In this document: positions 29,776 to 38,396 of the stretch, piece after piece | How positions within the stretch are numbered: position 1 is the first letter of the stretch | Layout of the letters: the number at the start of each line of letters is the position of its first letter | Source: Nanobdellati archaeon | GTDB taxonomy: Archaea > EX4484-52 > GLR71 | DNA: 64,000 nucleotides | Direction: 5' to 3' | Assembly: GCA_019429005.1 (NCBI GenBank) | Contig: JAHYJR010000001.1 | Coordinates: 70,663 to 134,662 of the forward strand | Notes under the pieces: model-generated | Told to the model about the DNA's origin: nothing | Seen by the model: only the letters and a program-made list of their open reading frames with translations | The model's database searches: none | Made by a program: the position numbers and the translations under genes

Positions 29776-31092
29776 ATGGATAAAACAGCAACATTTATAG
29801 TTAAATCGGGACAATGTTCTTGGGGTAAATGCATATATTGTGGTTACGGAAAAATTGTTGGCTTAGATGCAAATATAAATAAAATAAATTCAGATATTGA
29901 TTATTTTTTTGAAAAAAATAAAGATATAACTACACTTAAAATTTTTGGCTCAGGAAGTTTTGTTGATGAAAAGCAATTTCCAAAAGAATCACAAAAATAT
30001 CTTGTAGATAAATGTCTAAAAAATAACATAAAAAACCTATTTTTTGAAAGTCGTCCGGAATTTATAACCGAAAAAAATCTAAAAATTTTCAAAAACTTAA
30101 ATTTCACTGTTGCAATAGGTCTTGAAATTGCAGACAATACAATTCTTGAAAAACTAAACAAAGGTTTCAAAATAGAAGATTACATTAAAGCAACAGAAAT
30201 TATCAAAAAATCAGGTGGTAATTCAAGAACATATCTTCTTGTAAACCCTCCCTATATTAATAATGTAGAATCTGAACTTAACAAATCTGTTGAATTTGTG
30301 CTTAAACACTCAGACACAATTGTTTTAATAAACCTATATCCTCACGCAAATGCAGATATGCTTAATTTGTATCTGGATTTAAAATGGAAACCTCTTAATA
30401 AGACCGAATTTGATAAAGTTACAAAAAAATGGAAAGATACAAATAATATTGAATTTGACTTTGAAACATTCATTTTTTCACCAAGAATACCTGAACATCT
30501 GCGAGCCGACCTTTATGGTGTAGGAGAAAAATGTCTTATGCATCCCCATTATGAAATTTGGCAAGATTATTTTAATAGATTCTATAATATACCAACTATA
30601 AAAGAATTTATTTTGTTCTTACCTTGTGCATTCAGAAAACCCTATTCAAACTCAAAAACACATAAAGATATATTAAAACAACTTATTAGACTTCCACAAT
30701 ATCCAAAAATACATCAAGTCATGGTTTCAAGTCCAGGTGTAATCCCTAGGGAATTTGAAAACAAATACCCTTTTAAATCCTATGATTGGCCAGAATGGCA
30801 GGAAACTGCTGATATTAAAAAACAATATATTGAGATTACTGCAAAACGTATTGAAGAATATCTTAAAACACACAAAGATACATACAAAAAAGTTTTCGTA
30901 TATCTTAAACCTACATCAGAAAGTTACAAAGCGGTTGAAATCGCTTGTTCAAACCTAAAAATACGACTTATAAGCTGTATAGATAAAAATACATATCAAA
31001 AAATATTGGATAAAGGAAAAGAAAAACAAATCCTTACGGATCGACTTGCTCTTGATTCGCTTTTAAAAACATTAAAAAAGGAAGCTAAATAA
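29776..31092 (+). CDS. Archaeosine synthase fusion: RaSEA radical SAM plus ArcS core
   Basis: Archaeosine (G+) at tRNA position 15 is made by ArcS, which adds lysine to preQ0, and RaSEA, a radical SAM lyase that releases the side chain. Here one 438-residue protein carries both. The RaSEA part has CX4CX2C (Cys14, Cys19, Cys22 in CSWGKCIYCGYG), the FGSGSF segment and NPPYI. The ArcS core starts near residue 283 with PCAFRKPYSNSKTH, the ArcS catalytic signature, followed by VSSPGVIPREFENKYPF and YDWPEW. No TGT-like or PUA domain is present. The ATG at 29776 has GGAAG 7 nt upstream; an in-frame TTG at 29710 is less likely. Confidence 0.85.
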   Translation: MDKTATFIVKSGQCSWGKCIYCGYGKIVGLDANINKINSDIDYFFEKNKDITTLKIFGSGSFVDEKQFPKESQKYLVDKCLKNNIKNLFFESRPEFITEKNLKIFKNLNFTVAIGLEIADNTILEKLNKGFKIEDYIKATEIIKKSGGNSRTYLLVNPPYINNVESELNKSVEFVLKHSDTIVLINLYPHANADMLNLYLDLKWKPLNKTEFDKVTKKWKDTNNIEFDFETFIFSPRIPEHLRADLYGVGEKCLMHPHYEIWQDYFNRFYNIPTIKEFILFLPCAFRKPYSNSKTHKDILKQLIRLPQYPKIHQVMVSSPGVIPREFENKYPFKSYDWPEWQETADIKKQYIEITAKRIEEYLKTHKDTYKKVFVYLKPTSESYKAVEIACSNLKIRLISCIDKNTYQKILDKGKEKQILTDRLALDSLLKTLKKEAK

Positions 31093-31100
31093 AAATTAGC
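31084..31100. terminator. Bidirectional hairpin between convergent genes
   Basis: GCTAA-7 nt-TTAGC overlaps the stop codons of both convergent genes (archaeosine enzyme and tldE), with A/T runs in the loop and flank. Confidence 0.45.
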
Positions 31101-32403
31101 CTACAATTTTCTGATCTTTAACTGATATATATGGTGTTACAACACCATCAACCTGTTTTATTACATCTGATGTTCCTACAATCTTCTTAAGAACATCATA
31201 AACATTTCCAACATACATCCCACCCTTTGTAGCTTTTCTAATTACACCTTTCTCAATTATAAAAGCATTAAGTAAAGTTAAACTAAAATCACCTGTAACT
31301 GAATTTGACATGTGTGACCCCATTACAGAATATATTATAATACCCGAATCAACACTAGCTATTAACTTATCTAAAGATTTATTTGAACTGTTAATACAAA
31401 AATTAGTTGTATTAATTGAAGGTTGTACTGTAAAATCACCTACAGCATTCCCTGTAGATTTAACATTATCTTTTTGTCCCCTGATACAATCATATAAAAA
31501 TCCTTTAAATACACCTTTTTCAATTATTTTTGTTTTTTGTCTTGGCATCCCTTCACGATCAAAAGCATATGAACCAATACCACCTGACATAAGCCCATCA
31601 TCTATAATTGAAACAGATTCAGATGCTATCATCTGACCAATTTTACCTTCTAAATAAGACCTTCCAGACTGCAAATTTTCTGCATTTATTGCGGAAATAA
31701 ATGTATTATTTAATATATCTGACACAACGGACGGATGTAATATTACAGTCTGTAATTTTGATACAACTTGCTTTTTATTCTGTGCCAATACAACTTTACT
31801 TGAAATATCTTTTACAAGATCGATTGTATCTAAACTTTTTAATTTTGTAGATTCGCTTGAACCATAAAAGACAGAATCTTTAAATGATATTTCAAAATCA
31901 GTACTACAAACAGTTTTTTTTCCTGAATGTTTTAAACCAGCTGTATTCTGTATTTTACTTAAATATGATACTAACCCTATTGAATTATTTGTAAGATAAA
32001 TCTCCTTATTATAATTTTTAATTGTATTCAACATTTCCTGAACCATATCAATAAGTGCATCATCTTCAATATCTAACACATTTTTATCAAATAAATTTTT
32101 AGGTTTAGACACAGATATTTGTTCTGGAAATGACAAAAGTTCTTGATTTGCATAAGCTGCATTTTTTATGGCATAATCAAAATATTTATTCAACTGCGAA
32201 ACATCTGTAGTGTATGCATAACCAATCTTTTGACCTACAATCACACGCATACCATACCCTGAAATAATCTTTTTTGAAATTGATGTAACTTTATCATTTT
32301 CAACTGTTAATGTCGTAGAATCTTGACTATTTGAAAATATTTCTGCTTCAACATTTAGTTTTTTTGCCGCACTTAATATTTTATCAATATTATAATCATC
32401 CAT
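31096..32403 (-). CDS. tldE: TldE/PmbA-like metalloprotease subunit
   Basis: A 435-residue member of the TldD/PmbA family lacking the HExxxH zinc motif, as in TldE (PmbA) subunits, which form a heterodimer with TldD and degrade unfolded or modified peptides inside the chamber. The family pattern is visible in GYGMRVIVGQKIGYAYTTD and GDFSLTLLNAFIIEKG. GGTGA 6 nt upstream fixes the ATG. It starts 13 bp after tldD on the same strand, so the pair is co-transcribed. Confidence 0.9.
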   Translation of the reverse strand: MDDYNIDKILSAAKKLNVEAEIFSNSQDSTTLTVENDKVTSISKKIISGYGMRVIVGQKIGYAYTTDVSQLNKYFDYAIKNAAYANQELLSFPEQISVSKPKNLFDKNVLDIEDDALIDMVQEMLNTIKNYNKEIYLTNNSIGLVSYLSKIQNTAGLKHSGKKTVCSTDFEISFKDSVFYGSSESTKLKSLDTIDLVKDISSKVVLAQNKKQVVSKLQTVILHPSVVSDILNNTFISAINAENLQSGRSYLEGKIGQMIASESVSIIDDGLMSGGIGSYAFDREGMPRQKTKIIEKGVFKGFLYDCIRGQKDNVKSTGNAVGDFTVQPSINTTNFCINSSNKSLDKLIASVDSGIIIYSVMGSHMSNSVTGDFSLTLLNAFIIEKGVIRKATKGGMYVGNVYDVLKKIVGTSDVIKQVDGVVTPYISVKDQKIVG

Positions 32404-32416
32404 AAATAATCACCAC

Positions 32417-33826
32417 TTAATCTCCGCGTCCACCTACAAGCATACTTTTTATCCTAAGATGTGGTCCTCCATTATCAACGGGAACTGATTGTCCATCTTT
32501 CCCACACATTCCTCCCATATCAACTGAACAATCATTTCCAACAGCATCAATATTTTTTAAAACTTCTAAAATATTTCCAGAAAGTGAACAATCCCGTATC
32601 ATCTTTGTCTTTTGTCCATTTTTAATTATAAACCCCCTCTCTATACCAAAAGTAAAATCTCCTGTAGACGGACTTACCTGACCACCCGTAAAACCTTGCA
32701 AATACAAACCATCCTTAACTGTAGATAACATATCATCCAAAGAATAATCACCTTTATCAAAATAAGTATTACTCATTCTTGGTATTGGCCTATAAGCAAA
32801 CGATTGTGCTCGTGCATTCCCCGTAGATTTACATCCAAATTTAGATGCAGTCTGCCTTGTATGAAGATATGAATTAAGCACACCATTTTTAATTATTTCT
32901 GTTTTTTGTGATTTTACACCTTCATCATCATATGAATAATAACCATTTTTATTTTTCAAACTGCCATTATCTATTACAGATACAAAATCAGATGCTATTT
33001 TTTTACCTAAAAATCCTTTTAAAACAGATGCATTACTTAATACTGTATCTGCTTCAGATGCATGTCCAACCGCTTCATGAGCAAAAAGTCCAGTTATATT
33101 TGGATGTAATATTACAGTCATATTTCCTGATGGTGGTAATTCTGCATCAAGAAGACTTAATGCAATTTTAGTTGTTTTTATTGCAACTGATACCGGATCT
33201 TTTAAAATTAATTTGTCAAAACCACCTAAACTTAATATTTTACCATATGATTGCTGTATATTATTTTCTTTTTTAACTATAGGTACTACTACATAATTAA
33301 CTGAAACACCATTATTTGTTATGGATGTGCCTTCAGAATTAATATATATATTTTTTGATGATTGATCCGAATATATTGATTTGACTGTCCTGACAAAAGG
33401 TGATACTTCTTTTGCAGACGAATTTGCTGTTTTAATAATATCTATTTTCTCTTTTATATCAACATCATCTGGATAAATATTTACTTTTGTTGTTAATGTA
33501 TCTTTTATAACTTTTGATTCGCTCAAAACAGATTTATCTTCAACATTTCCACGGCATCTTATTGATTTTGCAATCTTTACTGCATTCTCTGCAACAGATA
33601 AAATATCACTAATATTGTTTGATGATGCAAAACCAAAAAAACCGTTATGCAAAACACGCACAGAAAAACCCGATATTTGGCCACTATTAACTTCTTCAAT
33701 ATTTGCGTCTTTTAATCTAATTATATTTGTTCTTTTATTTTGAAACCTAAAATCTGTAAAATCCACACCTAATTTAACGCAATATTTAATAGCTTTATCT
33801 GCCAGATCATATATATTTTCATCCAT
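32417..33826 (-). CDS. tldD: TldD-like zinc metalloprotease
   Basis: The catalytic subunit of the TldD/TldE pair: about 469 residues with the HEAVGHASE zinc motif (HExxxH, near residue 245) and the family C-terminus (GDFTFGIERGFIIKNG, GGMCGKDGQSVPVDNGGP). In bacteria this complex matures microcins and degrades peptides; archaeal substrates are not known. ATG at 33826 is chosen over an upstream in-frame TTG. Confidence 0.92.
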   Translation of the reverse strand: MDENIYDLADKAIKYCVKLGVDFTDFRFQNKRTNIIRLKDANIEEVNSGQISGFSVRVLHNGFFGFASSNNISDILSVAENAVKIAKSIRCRGNVEDKSVLSESKVIKDTLTTKVNIYPDDVDIKEKIDIIKTANSSAKEVSPFVRTVKSIYSDQSSKNIYINSEGTSITNNGVSVNYVVVPIVKKENNIQQSYGKILSLGGFDKLILKDPVSVAIKTTKIALSLLDAELPPSGNMTVILHPNITGLFAHEAVGHASEADTVLSNASVLKGFLGKKIASDFVSVIDNGSLKNKNGYYSYDDEGVKSQKTEIIKNGVLNSYLHTRQTASKFGCKSTGNARAQSFAYRPIPRMSNTYFDKGDYSLDDMLSTVKDGLYLQGFTGGQVSPSTGDFTFGIERGFIIKNGQKTKMIRDCSLSGNILEVLKNIDAVGNDCSVDMGGMCGKDGQSVPVDNGGPHLRIKSMLVGGRGD

Positions 33827-33877
33827 AAGAATACACAAAATGATTAATGGATAATATATAATATATAGTTAACTATT

Positions 33878-33912
33878 TTTAAAAAATAAAAAATGCAGTA
33901 ATTAATTACTGC
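33878..33912 (-). terminator. Intrinsic-type terminator after dnaG
   Basis: A perfect 18-bp palindrome (GCAGTAATTAATTACTGC at 33895-33912) overlaps the end of dnaG and is followed on the minus strand by ATTTTTTATTTTTT, separating dnaG from tldD downstream. Confidence 0.75.
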
Positions 33913-35279
33913 AAATCTGCCATTTTAAGTATTGTTACTTTTCTACTTGATGTGCTTTTTTCAACATCCATACCTAAAAGATATTTTGTTTCCACATTTT
34001 CTGCAAGAACACAAATCTCATCATTAACAGTACCATCTATAAGAACTGCGAAGGGTTCTTCAACTTGTTTTAATGCAACACTTAATCCTTTTAATGGTAC
34101 ACGTCCAGCAAAAACCTTATTTTTACCAAAAATGCTTATAGCTTTAGAACCAACTAAATCTTCAAGCTGTTTTTTGAAAAATATTTTCATATCATTATCC
34201 AAATCACTTTTTTGAGATGTTGGTGTAAATGATGTTCTTGGCTGGCTTTTCTTATGGTCTAAAGATGAAACAGGGGTTTTTGTTAAATAAGTGTTTTTTG
34301 TTACTTTAACAGTCGTCTTATATTGTTTATTCACTGGTTCAGTCGTCTTATATTGTTTATTCACTGGTTCAGTCGTCTTATATTGTTTATTCACTGGTTC
34401 AGTACGATTATTATACTCTTTTTTCTTCTCATAAGATGACGCCTCATAACTTTTCAAAGATCTTATATCTCTCGCTTTATCTAATGTTACTTTTTCTCGT
34501 AAAGCTTTATGAATTTCTTTACAACTAAGTTCTTCAACTTCTTTACCTTCAGGTGCTCTTGCGATAAAATCAACTTCAGCAATCTGCTTTAATTCTTTAA
34601 TAATTATATCGCCACCACGATCCCCATCAAGAAATGCTGTAACTTCTTTTTCTTTTGAAATCTGTGTTATCTGTGGTGCAATTGCAGTACCGCCAATAGC
34701 AATACCATTACGTATACCACATTTCAAAAGTTTAAGTACGTCTGCACGACCTTCACAAAGAATTACTGATTCTGAAAGTGCAACATCTGGACCTGCTGGA
34801 AGTGTTTTATATTTTGTTATTTCTTGTGACCTTACACTTTCCTTAAGATCTTCACTGATTACCATTATTTCTGGTATATCTGATATAATATTTGCTAATA
34901 TAGCTCTTGCACGTTTTACAATATAATCTCTTTTCAAATATCTCATATCTTTTACAGAATCAATCCTCATTTTAGCATCACAAGGACCTATTCGTTCTAT
35001 AGTCTCAATTGTTGCTGCTATTAAAGCAGTTTCTGCACTATCTAAACTTGAAGGAATATCAATATCACCTTTTGATTTTGCTTTTAAAGAGATTATATTG
35101 ACTTCAATCCTTCCAATTCTTCCAGTCCTTTGAAGTTCCCTTAAATCGAGTTCTGCCCCTAAAAGACCTTCTGTCTGACCAAATAATGCACCGATAACAT
35201 CCGGTTTTTCTACAATACCTTCAGCCTCGAATTTAACATTTATAACATATTTTACTGATGTTTGAGCTAATTTTCCCAT
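33906..35279 (-). CDS. dnaG: Archaeal DnaG primase/exosome subunit
   Basis: A 457-residue archaeal DnaG, a Toprim protein found in the RNA exosome and reported to have primase activity. The N-terminal archaeal signature (GALFGQTEGLLGAELDLREL) is followed by Toprim residues in VILCEGRADVLKL (about 173-185) and FLDGDRGGD (216-224). A Lys/Thr/Gln-rich linker (about 280-375) carries three exact 10-residue copies of TEPVNKQYKT (293-322) from a 30-bp tandem repeat at 34314-34403. The conserved C-terminal domain follows (KAISIFGKNKVFAGRVP). GGTGA 7 nt before the ATG sets the start. Confidence 0.95.
   Translation of the reverse strand: MGKLAQTSVKYVINVKFEAEGIVEKPDVIGALFGQTEGLLGAELDLRELQRTGRIGRIEVNIISLKAKSKGDIDIPSSLDSAETALIAATIETIERIGPCDAKMRIDSVKDMRYLKRDYIVKRARAILANIISDIPEIMVISEDLKESVRSQEITKYKTLPAGPDVALSESVILCEGRADVLKLLKCGIRNGIAIGGTAIAPQITQISKEKEVTAFLDGDRGGDIIIKELKQIAEVDFIARAPEGKEVEELSCKEIHKALREKVTLDKARDIRSLKSYEASSYEKKKEYNNRTEPVNKQYKTTEPVNKQYKTTEPVNKQYKTTVKVTKNTYLTKTPVSSLDHKKSQPRTSFTPTSQKSDLDNDMKIFFKKQLEDLVGSKAISIFGKNKVFAGRVPLKGLSVALKQVEEPFAVLIDGTVNDEICVLAENVETKYLLGMDVEKSTSSRKVTILKMADLQ
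34314..34403 (-). repeat. 30-bp tandem repeat inside dnaG (3 copies)
   Basis: Three nearly identical 30-bp units encode TEPVNKQYKT three times in the linker between the Toprim and C-terminal domains; the reading frame is preserved. Confidence 0.9.
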
Positions 35280-35501
35280 AATTTATTCACCTATATTTTT
35301 CACGTTTTTCAGCAAACATATACAAGAAAATAATAAATAATAACAAAAAAGAAGAGTATACAATCAATTAAACAAACTAAAAATAAATGTTTCTATATAA
35401 AAATATTAATATTAATCTTATAAAATCGTACTCAATTGAATAAAATCATACCTTTCTTATATATCACCAATTTATTTGAAATTAATTATTGAATGTAAAT
35501 A

Positions 35502-35771
35502 TTATTGATAAACTTGCTTAAATGCAAATTTAACTTCTTCTAAAGTTGAATTATCTATTTTAATTTTTTTTTTCTTGCTTTTATAACCTGATATTATTTT
35601 AACAGGTTTTTTTAATATTTTGCTGAATTGCTTAATTATTTCTTTATTTACTTTATTTTTTTCTGGAATTTCTGTCACAAATACCTTAAATATATCATTT
35701 TCAAATTGTATTATAAATTTATTGCTATAAAGCTTAATATTTATTTCGATAATACAGCTTTTATTTAACAT
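35502..35771 (-). CDS. DUF167 (YggU-like) protein
   Basis: An 89-residue DUF167 protein, recognised from the sequence FSKILKKPVKIISGYKSKKKKI followed by a short helix. The family is widespread but its role is unknown. The gene lies about 24 nt downstream of the H/ACA RNA on the same strand, so the RNA could also be viewed as its leader. Confidence 0.72.
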   Translation of the reverse strand: MLNKSCIIEINIKLYSNKFIIQFENDIFKVFVTEIPEKNKVNKEIIKQFSKILKKPVKIISGYKSKKKKIKIDNSTLEEVKFAFKQVYQ

Positions 35772-35794
35772 AATAAATCATTTATTAATAAAAA

Positions 35795-35914
35795 TGTAGC
35801 CCACTTGTAACACAAGATATCATCATATCAATCTTGCTGACGAAAGCGGGCTTATAATGTATTAGGATGTCCTTATAATCATTGAAATTCTCAAAAAGGG
35901 ACCCATTAATACTA
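35795..35914 (-). ncRNA. H/ACA guide RNA (candidate, predicted target 23S helix 69)
   Basis: Minus-strand RNA of about 120 nt. Hairpin 1 (35912-35859) is closed by GUAUUA/UAAUAC. Hairpin 2 (35852-35798) has the archaeal H/ACA form: a 9-bp lower stem AGCCCGCUU/AAGUGGGCU, a pocket (UCGUCAG on the 5' side, UGUUAC on the 3' side), an upper stem CAAGAU/AUCUUG, an apical loop with UGAU and UGAUGA kink-type elements, then ACA at 35797-35795. The pocket lies 15 nt from ACA, the usual distance. Read antiparallel, the pocket pairs with GUAAC-U-N-UGACG, which matches the conserved helix 69 loop of archaeal 23S rRNA, so the target would be the U equivalent to E. coli 1915. A TATA box lies about 26 nt upstream of hairpin 1 and a short U-run follows ACA. 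Confidence 0.78.
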
Positions 35915-35935
35915 CATATTATTATAACAAGTAGT

Positions 35936-35947
35936 TTTATAAATATT
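35936..35947 (-). promoter_or_regulatory. TATA box of the H/ACA RNA gene
   Basis: On the minus strand AATATTTATAAA is centred about 26 nt upstream of the first base of hairpin 1, placing the start of transcription near 35914. Confidence 0.55.
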
Positions 35948-36027
35948 TGTATTACGCTACTACTTAAAAAAAGGAACATAAATGTAAAATCACAAAGATT
36001 TAAAGCACAAAAACACAATACCTAAAT

Positions 36028-36351
36028 ATGTATAAGAAAGGATATGCTTTTGAAAGGCTATTAAAACTTGAGCTTGAAGCTGACGGCTGGAAAGTTATAA
36101 GATCTGGCGGAAGTAAAAAACCAGATATGATTGCTGGAAAGAATGGTAAAATCATAATTATAGAATGTAAATCATCAAAAAATAGTAAAGTTTACATAGA
36201 TAAGGATGAATTTGATAATATACAAGTCGTTGCGAAAGCTTTCAATGCTGAATGCATATTTGCAATAAGACAAGATAGAAAAAAATGGGTTATGGTATCT
36301 TTAGACCAATTAAAAGAAAATGATAAGAGTTATGTGATTAATCTTGAATAG
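36028..36351 (+). CDS. hjc: Holliday junction resolvase Hjc
   Basis: A 107-residue archaeal resolvase that cuts four-way DNA junctions. The nuclease residues are all visible: Glu9 in FERLL, Asp33 in KKPDMIA and the Glu46-x-Lys48 pair in IIECKSS, together with the RSGGSKKPD stretch typical of Hjc. The following hydrolase gene begins with GTG immediately after its stop. Confidence 0.94.
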   Translation: MYKKGYAFERLLKLELEADGWKVIRSGGSKKPDMIAGKNGKIIIIECKSSKNSKVYIDKDEFDNIQVVAKAFNAECIFAIRQDRKKWVMVSLDQLKENDKSYVINLE

Positions 36352-37116
36352 GTGAAAAATATAGAAATAACAATTCTTGGTACAGGATCTCCTGAAGGTA
36401 TGCCTATAATGACTTGTGACTGTAAATGGTGTGAAACATCAAAAGAACGTCTTAGACCTTCTATTCTTATAAAACATAATAAACATAACATAATTTTTGA
36501 TGCAAGTCCTGATATAAGACATCAAATTATAAGAAATAAAATAAAAAATATTACTGCAATTTTTCTTACACATTATCATTTTGATCACTTTTGGGGTATA
36601 TATGATTTAGATCAATTAAATTGGGTTAATTTAAACAATTTTATAATATATCTTAATCAAGACACAGATAAACATCTAAAAAATATATCTTGGCTTAAAT
36701 TTAACACAAAAATACAAAATTTCAATGAAATTATCAAAATAAATGGATTAAATATTGAATCAATAAAAATCAAACATACATCATACCTTCAAAAATCAGG
36801 TTATATAATCAAAGAAGGTAATAAAAAAGTTGTATATATACCAGATATAGAAAATATTGAAAATAATGAATTAAATAAATGTAAAGATGCAGACATACTA
36901 ATCATAGATGGGCAATATATATTTGGAAAATATATAACAGACAATGATCACCTTGGAGGAATTGAATTAATAAATATAATAAACAAATTTGAAGCGAAAA
37001 AAGTATACCTTATAGGTTTTTCAGAACATTGGTATAAAATATCTCAAAAAGATGCAAACAAAAAACTTCAAGATAATATTAATATAGTATCAGATCAAAC
37101 AATATTAAAATTATAA
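36352..37116 (+). CDS. Metallo-beta-lactamase-fold phosphodiesterase, PhnP-like
   Basis: A 254-residue hydrolase of the PhnP subgroup: LGTGSPEGMP, a structural CDCKWC zinc cluster near the N-terminus, the catalytic THYHFDHFWG motif and later IPDIE and FSEHW segments. PhnP acts on cyclic phosphodiesters; the substrate here is unknown. The gene starts with GTG directly abutting the hjc stop, so the two form an operon. Confidence 0.8.
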   Translation: MKNIEITILGTGSPEGMPIMTCDCKWCETSKERLRPSILIKHNKHNIIFDASPDIRHQIIRNKIKNITAIFLTHYHFDHFWGIYDLDQLNWVNLNNFIIYLNQDTDKHLKNISWLKFNTKIQNFNEIIKINGLNIESIKIKHTSYLQKSGYIIKEGNKKVVYIPDIENIENNELNKCKDADILIIDGQYIFGKYITDNDHLGGIELINIINKFEAKKVYLIGFSEHWYKISQKDANKKLQDNINIVSDQTILKL

Positions 37117-37178
37117 TATAAACTAATTTTAAAAAAATAATGATAATACTAATAATAAATATAAAATTATTATAAAAA

Positions 37179-38396
37179 TCAAATCAAAAATTCCTCTTTA
37201 AGAAATGTTCTAATTTTTACAACAACTGAATCCGATACAGACATATTTAATACTCTTGTTCTTCCATGTCTTCCACGTGATATTACTTTTGTTTCAATTA
37301 TACTTAACATTTCAAGTTCGCTAATAAGATCAGATACACGCCTTGTTGTAAGTGGTTTAAGCCCAACAGATTTGCATAAATTATCATAATAACTAAAAAC
37401 ATCTCCAGTATAAATATATGGTTTACCTTCTTTTTCAAGAAGTTTTATTATACTATATAATACAACCTTTGACTGTTTTGGCTGAACTTTTACAGCTTCC
37501 ATTATATAATCAAGATTAATTTTAGATTGTGCAAAATCAACATGCTTTTCATCAACATAAAAATCTTGATCTCTTTCAGCAATTTCACCTGAAACTCTTA
37601 AAAGATTCAATGCACGTCTTGCATCACCATGTTCTTGAGCTGCAAGAGCTGCACATTTAGCTATTACACCATCACGTAAAATACCTTCACAAAATGCAAC
37701 TTTTGCCCTATCTGAAAGAATATTTTTAAGTTGTGTAGCATTATATGGTGAAAAAACAAGTTCTTCATCACAAAGAGAACTTTTTACTCTTGAATCAAGT
37801 TTTTCTGTAAATGTAAGATTATTTGATATACCAACTATTACAATATTACCTTCGTTATATTGATTCATTCTTGTAAGATTATACAAAAATTCATCTCCAA
37901 TTTTATCAACTAATGCATCAATTTCATCAAGAGTTAATATAATAATTTCCTTATGATTTTTTAGTGTATCAAAAAATATTTTATATATAGATTCTGTTGG
38001 AAGCCCTGTTGGTGGAACATGAACATCAAATAAGCTTAATATATAAGCAAGAAGTCTATATTCAGTATCAGCTACACGTTTCATCTTACAATTAACATAA
38101 AGTGTAGTAATCTCAACATTATTCAAATTAGCTATTTTTTTTAATTGATCTATAACATGTTTTGTCACAAGAGTCTTACCAGTACCAGTGATACCATAAA
38201 TAAAAACATTTGAAGGTTTATTATTTTTTAAAATTGGTGCAAGAACAGAACCAAGCTGTTTCATTTGTTCTTCTCTATATGAAACATTTTCAGGAGTATA
38301 ATTTAAACTTAAAGCATCTTTTTTTAAAAAAATATTTTTTGAATTAATATATTCTGTAAACAAGTTCTCAAGAGTTTGTTGAACCAAATTTATCAC
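37179..38396 (-). CDS. cdc6: Orc1/Cdc6 replication initiator
   Basis: A 405-residue AAA+ initiator that binds origin recognition boxes and loads MCM. Walker A GITGTGKT at 68-75, Walker B LTLDEID at 154-160, sensor 2 region with HGDARRALNLLR, and a C-terminal winged helix (about 310-400). The start codon is GTG at 38396. Origin boxes lie in its own upstream region (38426-38680), a common arrangement in archaea that allows autoregulation and origin function. Confidence 0.95.
   Translation of the reverse strand: MINLVQQTLENLFTEYINSKNIFLKKDALSLNYTPENVSYREEQMKQLGSVLAPILKNNKPSNVFIYGITGTGKTLVTKHVIDQLKKIANLNNVEITTLYVNCKMKRVADTEYRLLAYILSLFDVHVPPTGLPTESIYKIFFDTLKNHKEIIILTLDEIDALVDKIGDEFLYNLTRMNQYNEGNIVIVGISNNLTFTEKLDSRVKSSLCDEELVFSPYNATQLKNILSDRAKVAFCEGILRDGVIAKCAALAAQEHGDARRALNLLRVSGEIAERDQDFYVDEKHVDFAQSKINLDYIMEAVKVQPKQSKVVLYSIIKLLEKEGKPYIYTGDVFSYYDNLCKSVGLKPLTTRRVSDLISELEMLSIIETKVISRGRHGRTRVLNMSVSDSVVVKIRTFLKEEFLI

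Noticed and set aside
35859-35912. Hairpin 1 of the small RNA as a second H/ACA unit
   Set aside because: Its stem has bulges and the ACA would fall within the paired closing strand, so it does not fit the H/ACA layout.
35785-36018. A 77-codon open frame on the minus strand across the H/ACA RNA locus
   Set aside because: Its hydrophobic translation has no start signal, and the same bases form a TATA box, two stems and an ACA end that fit an RNA gene much better.
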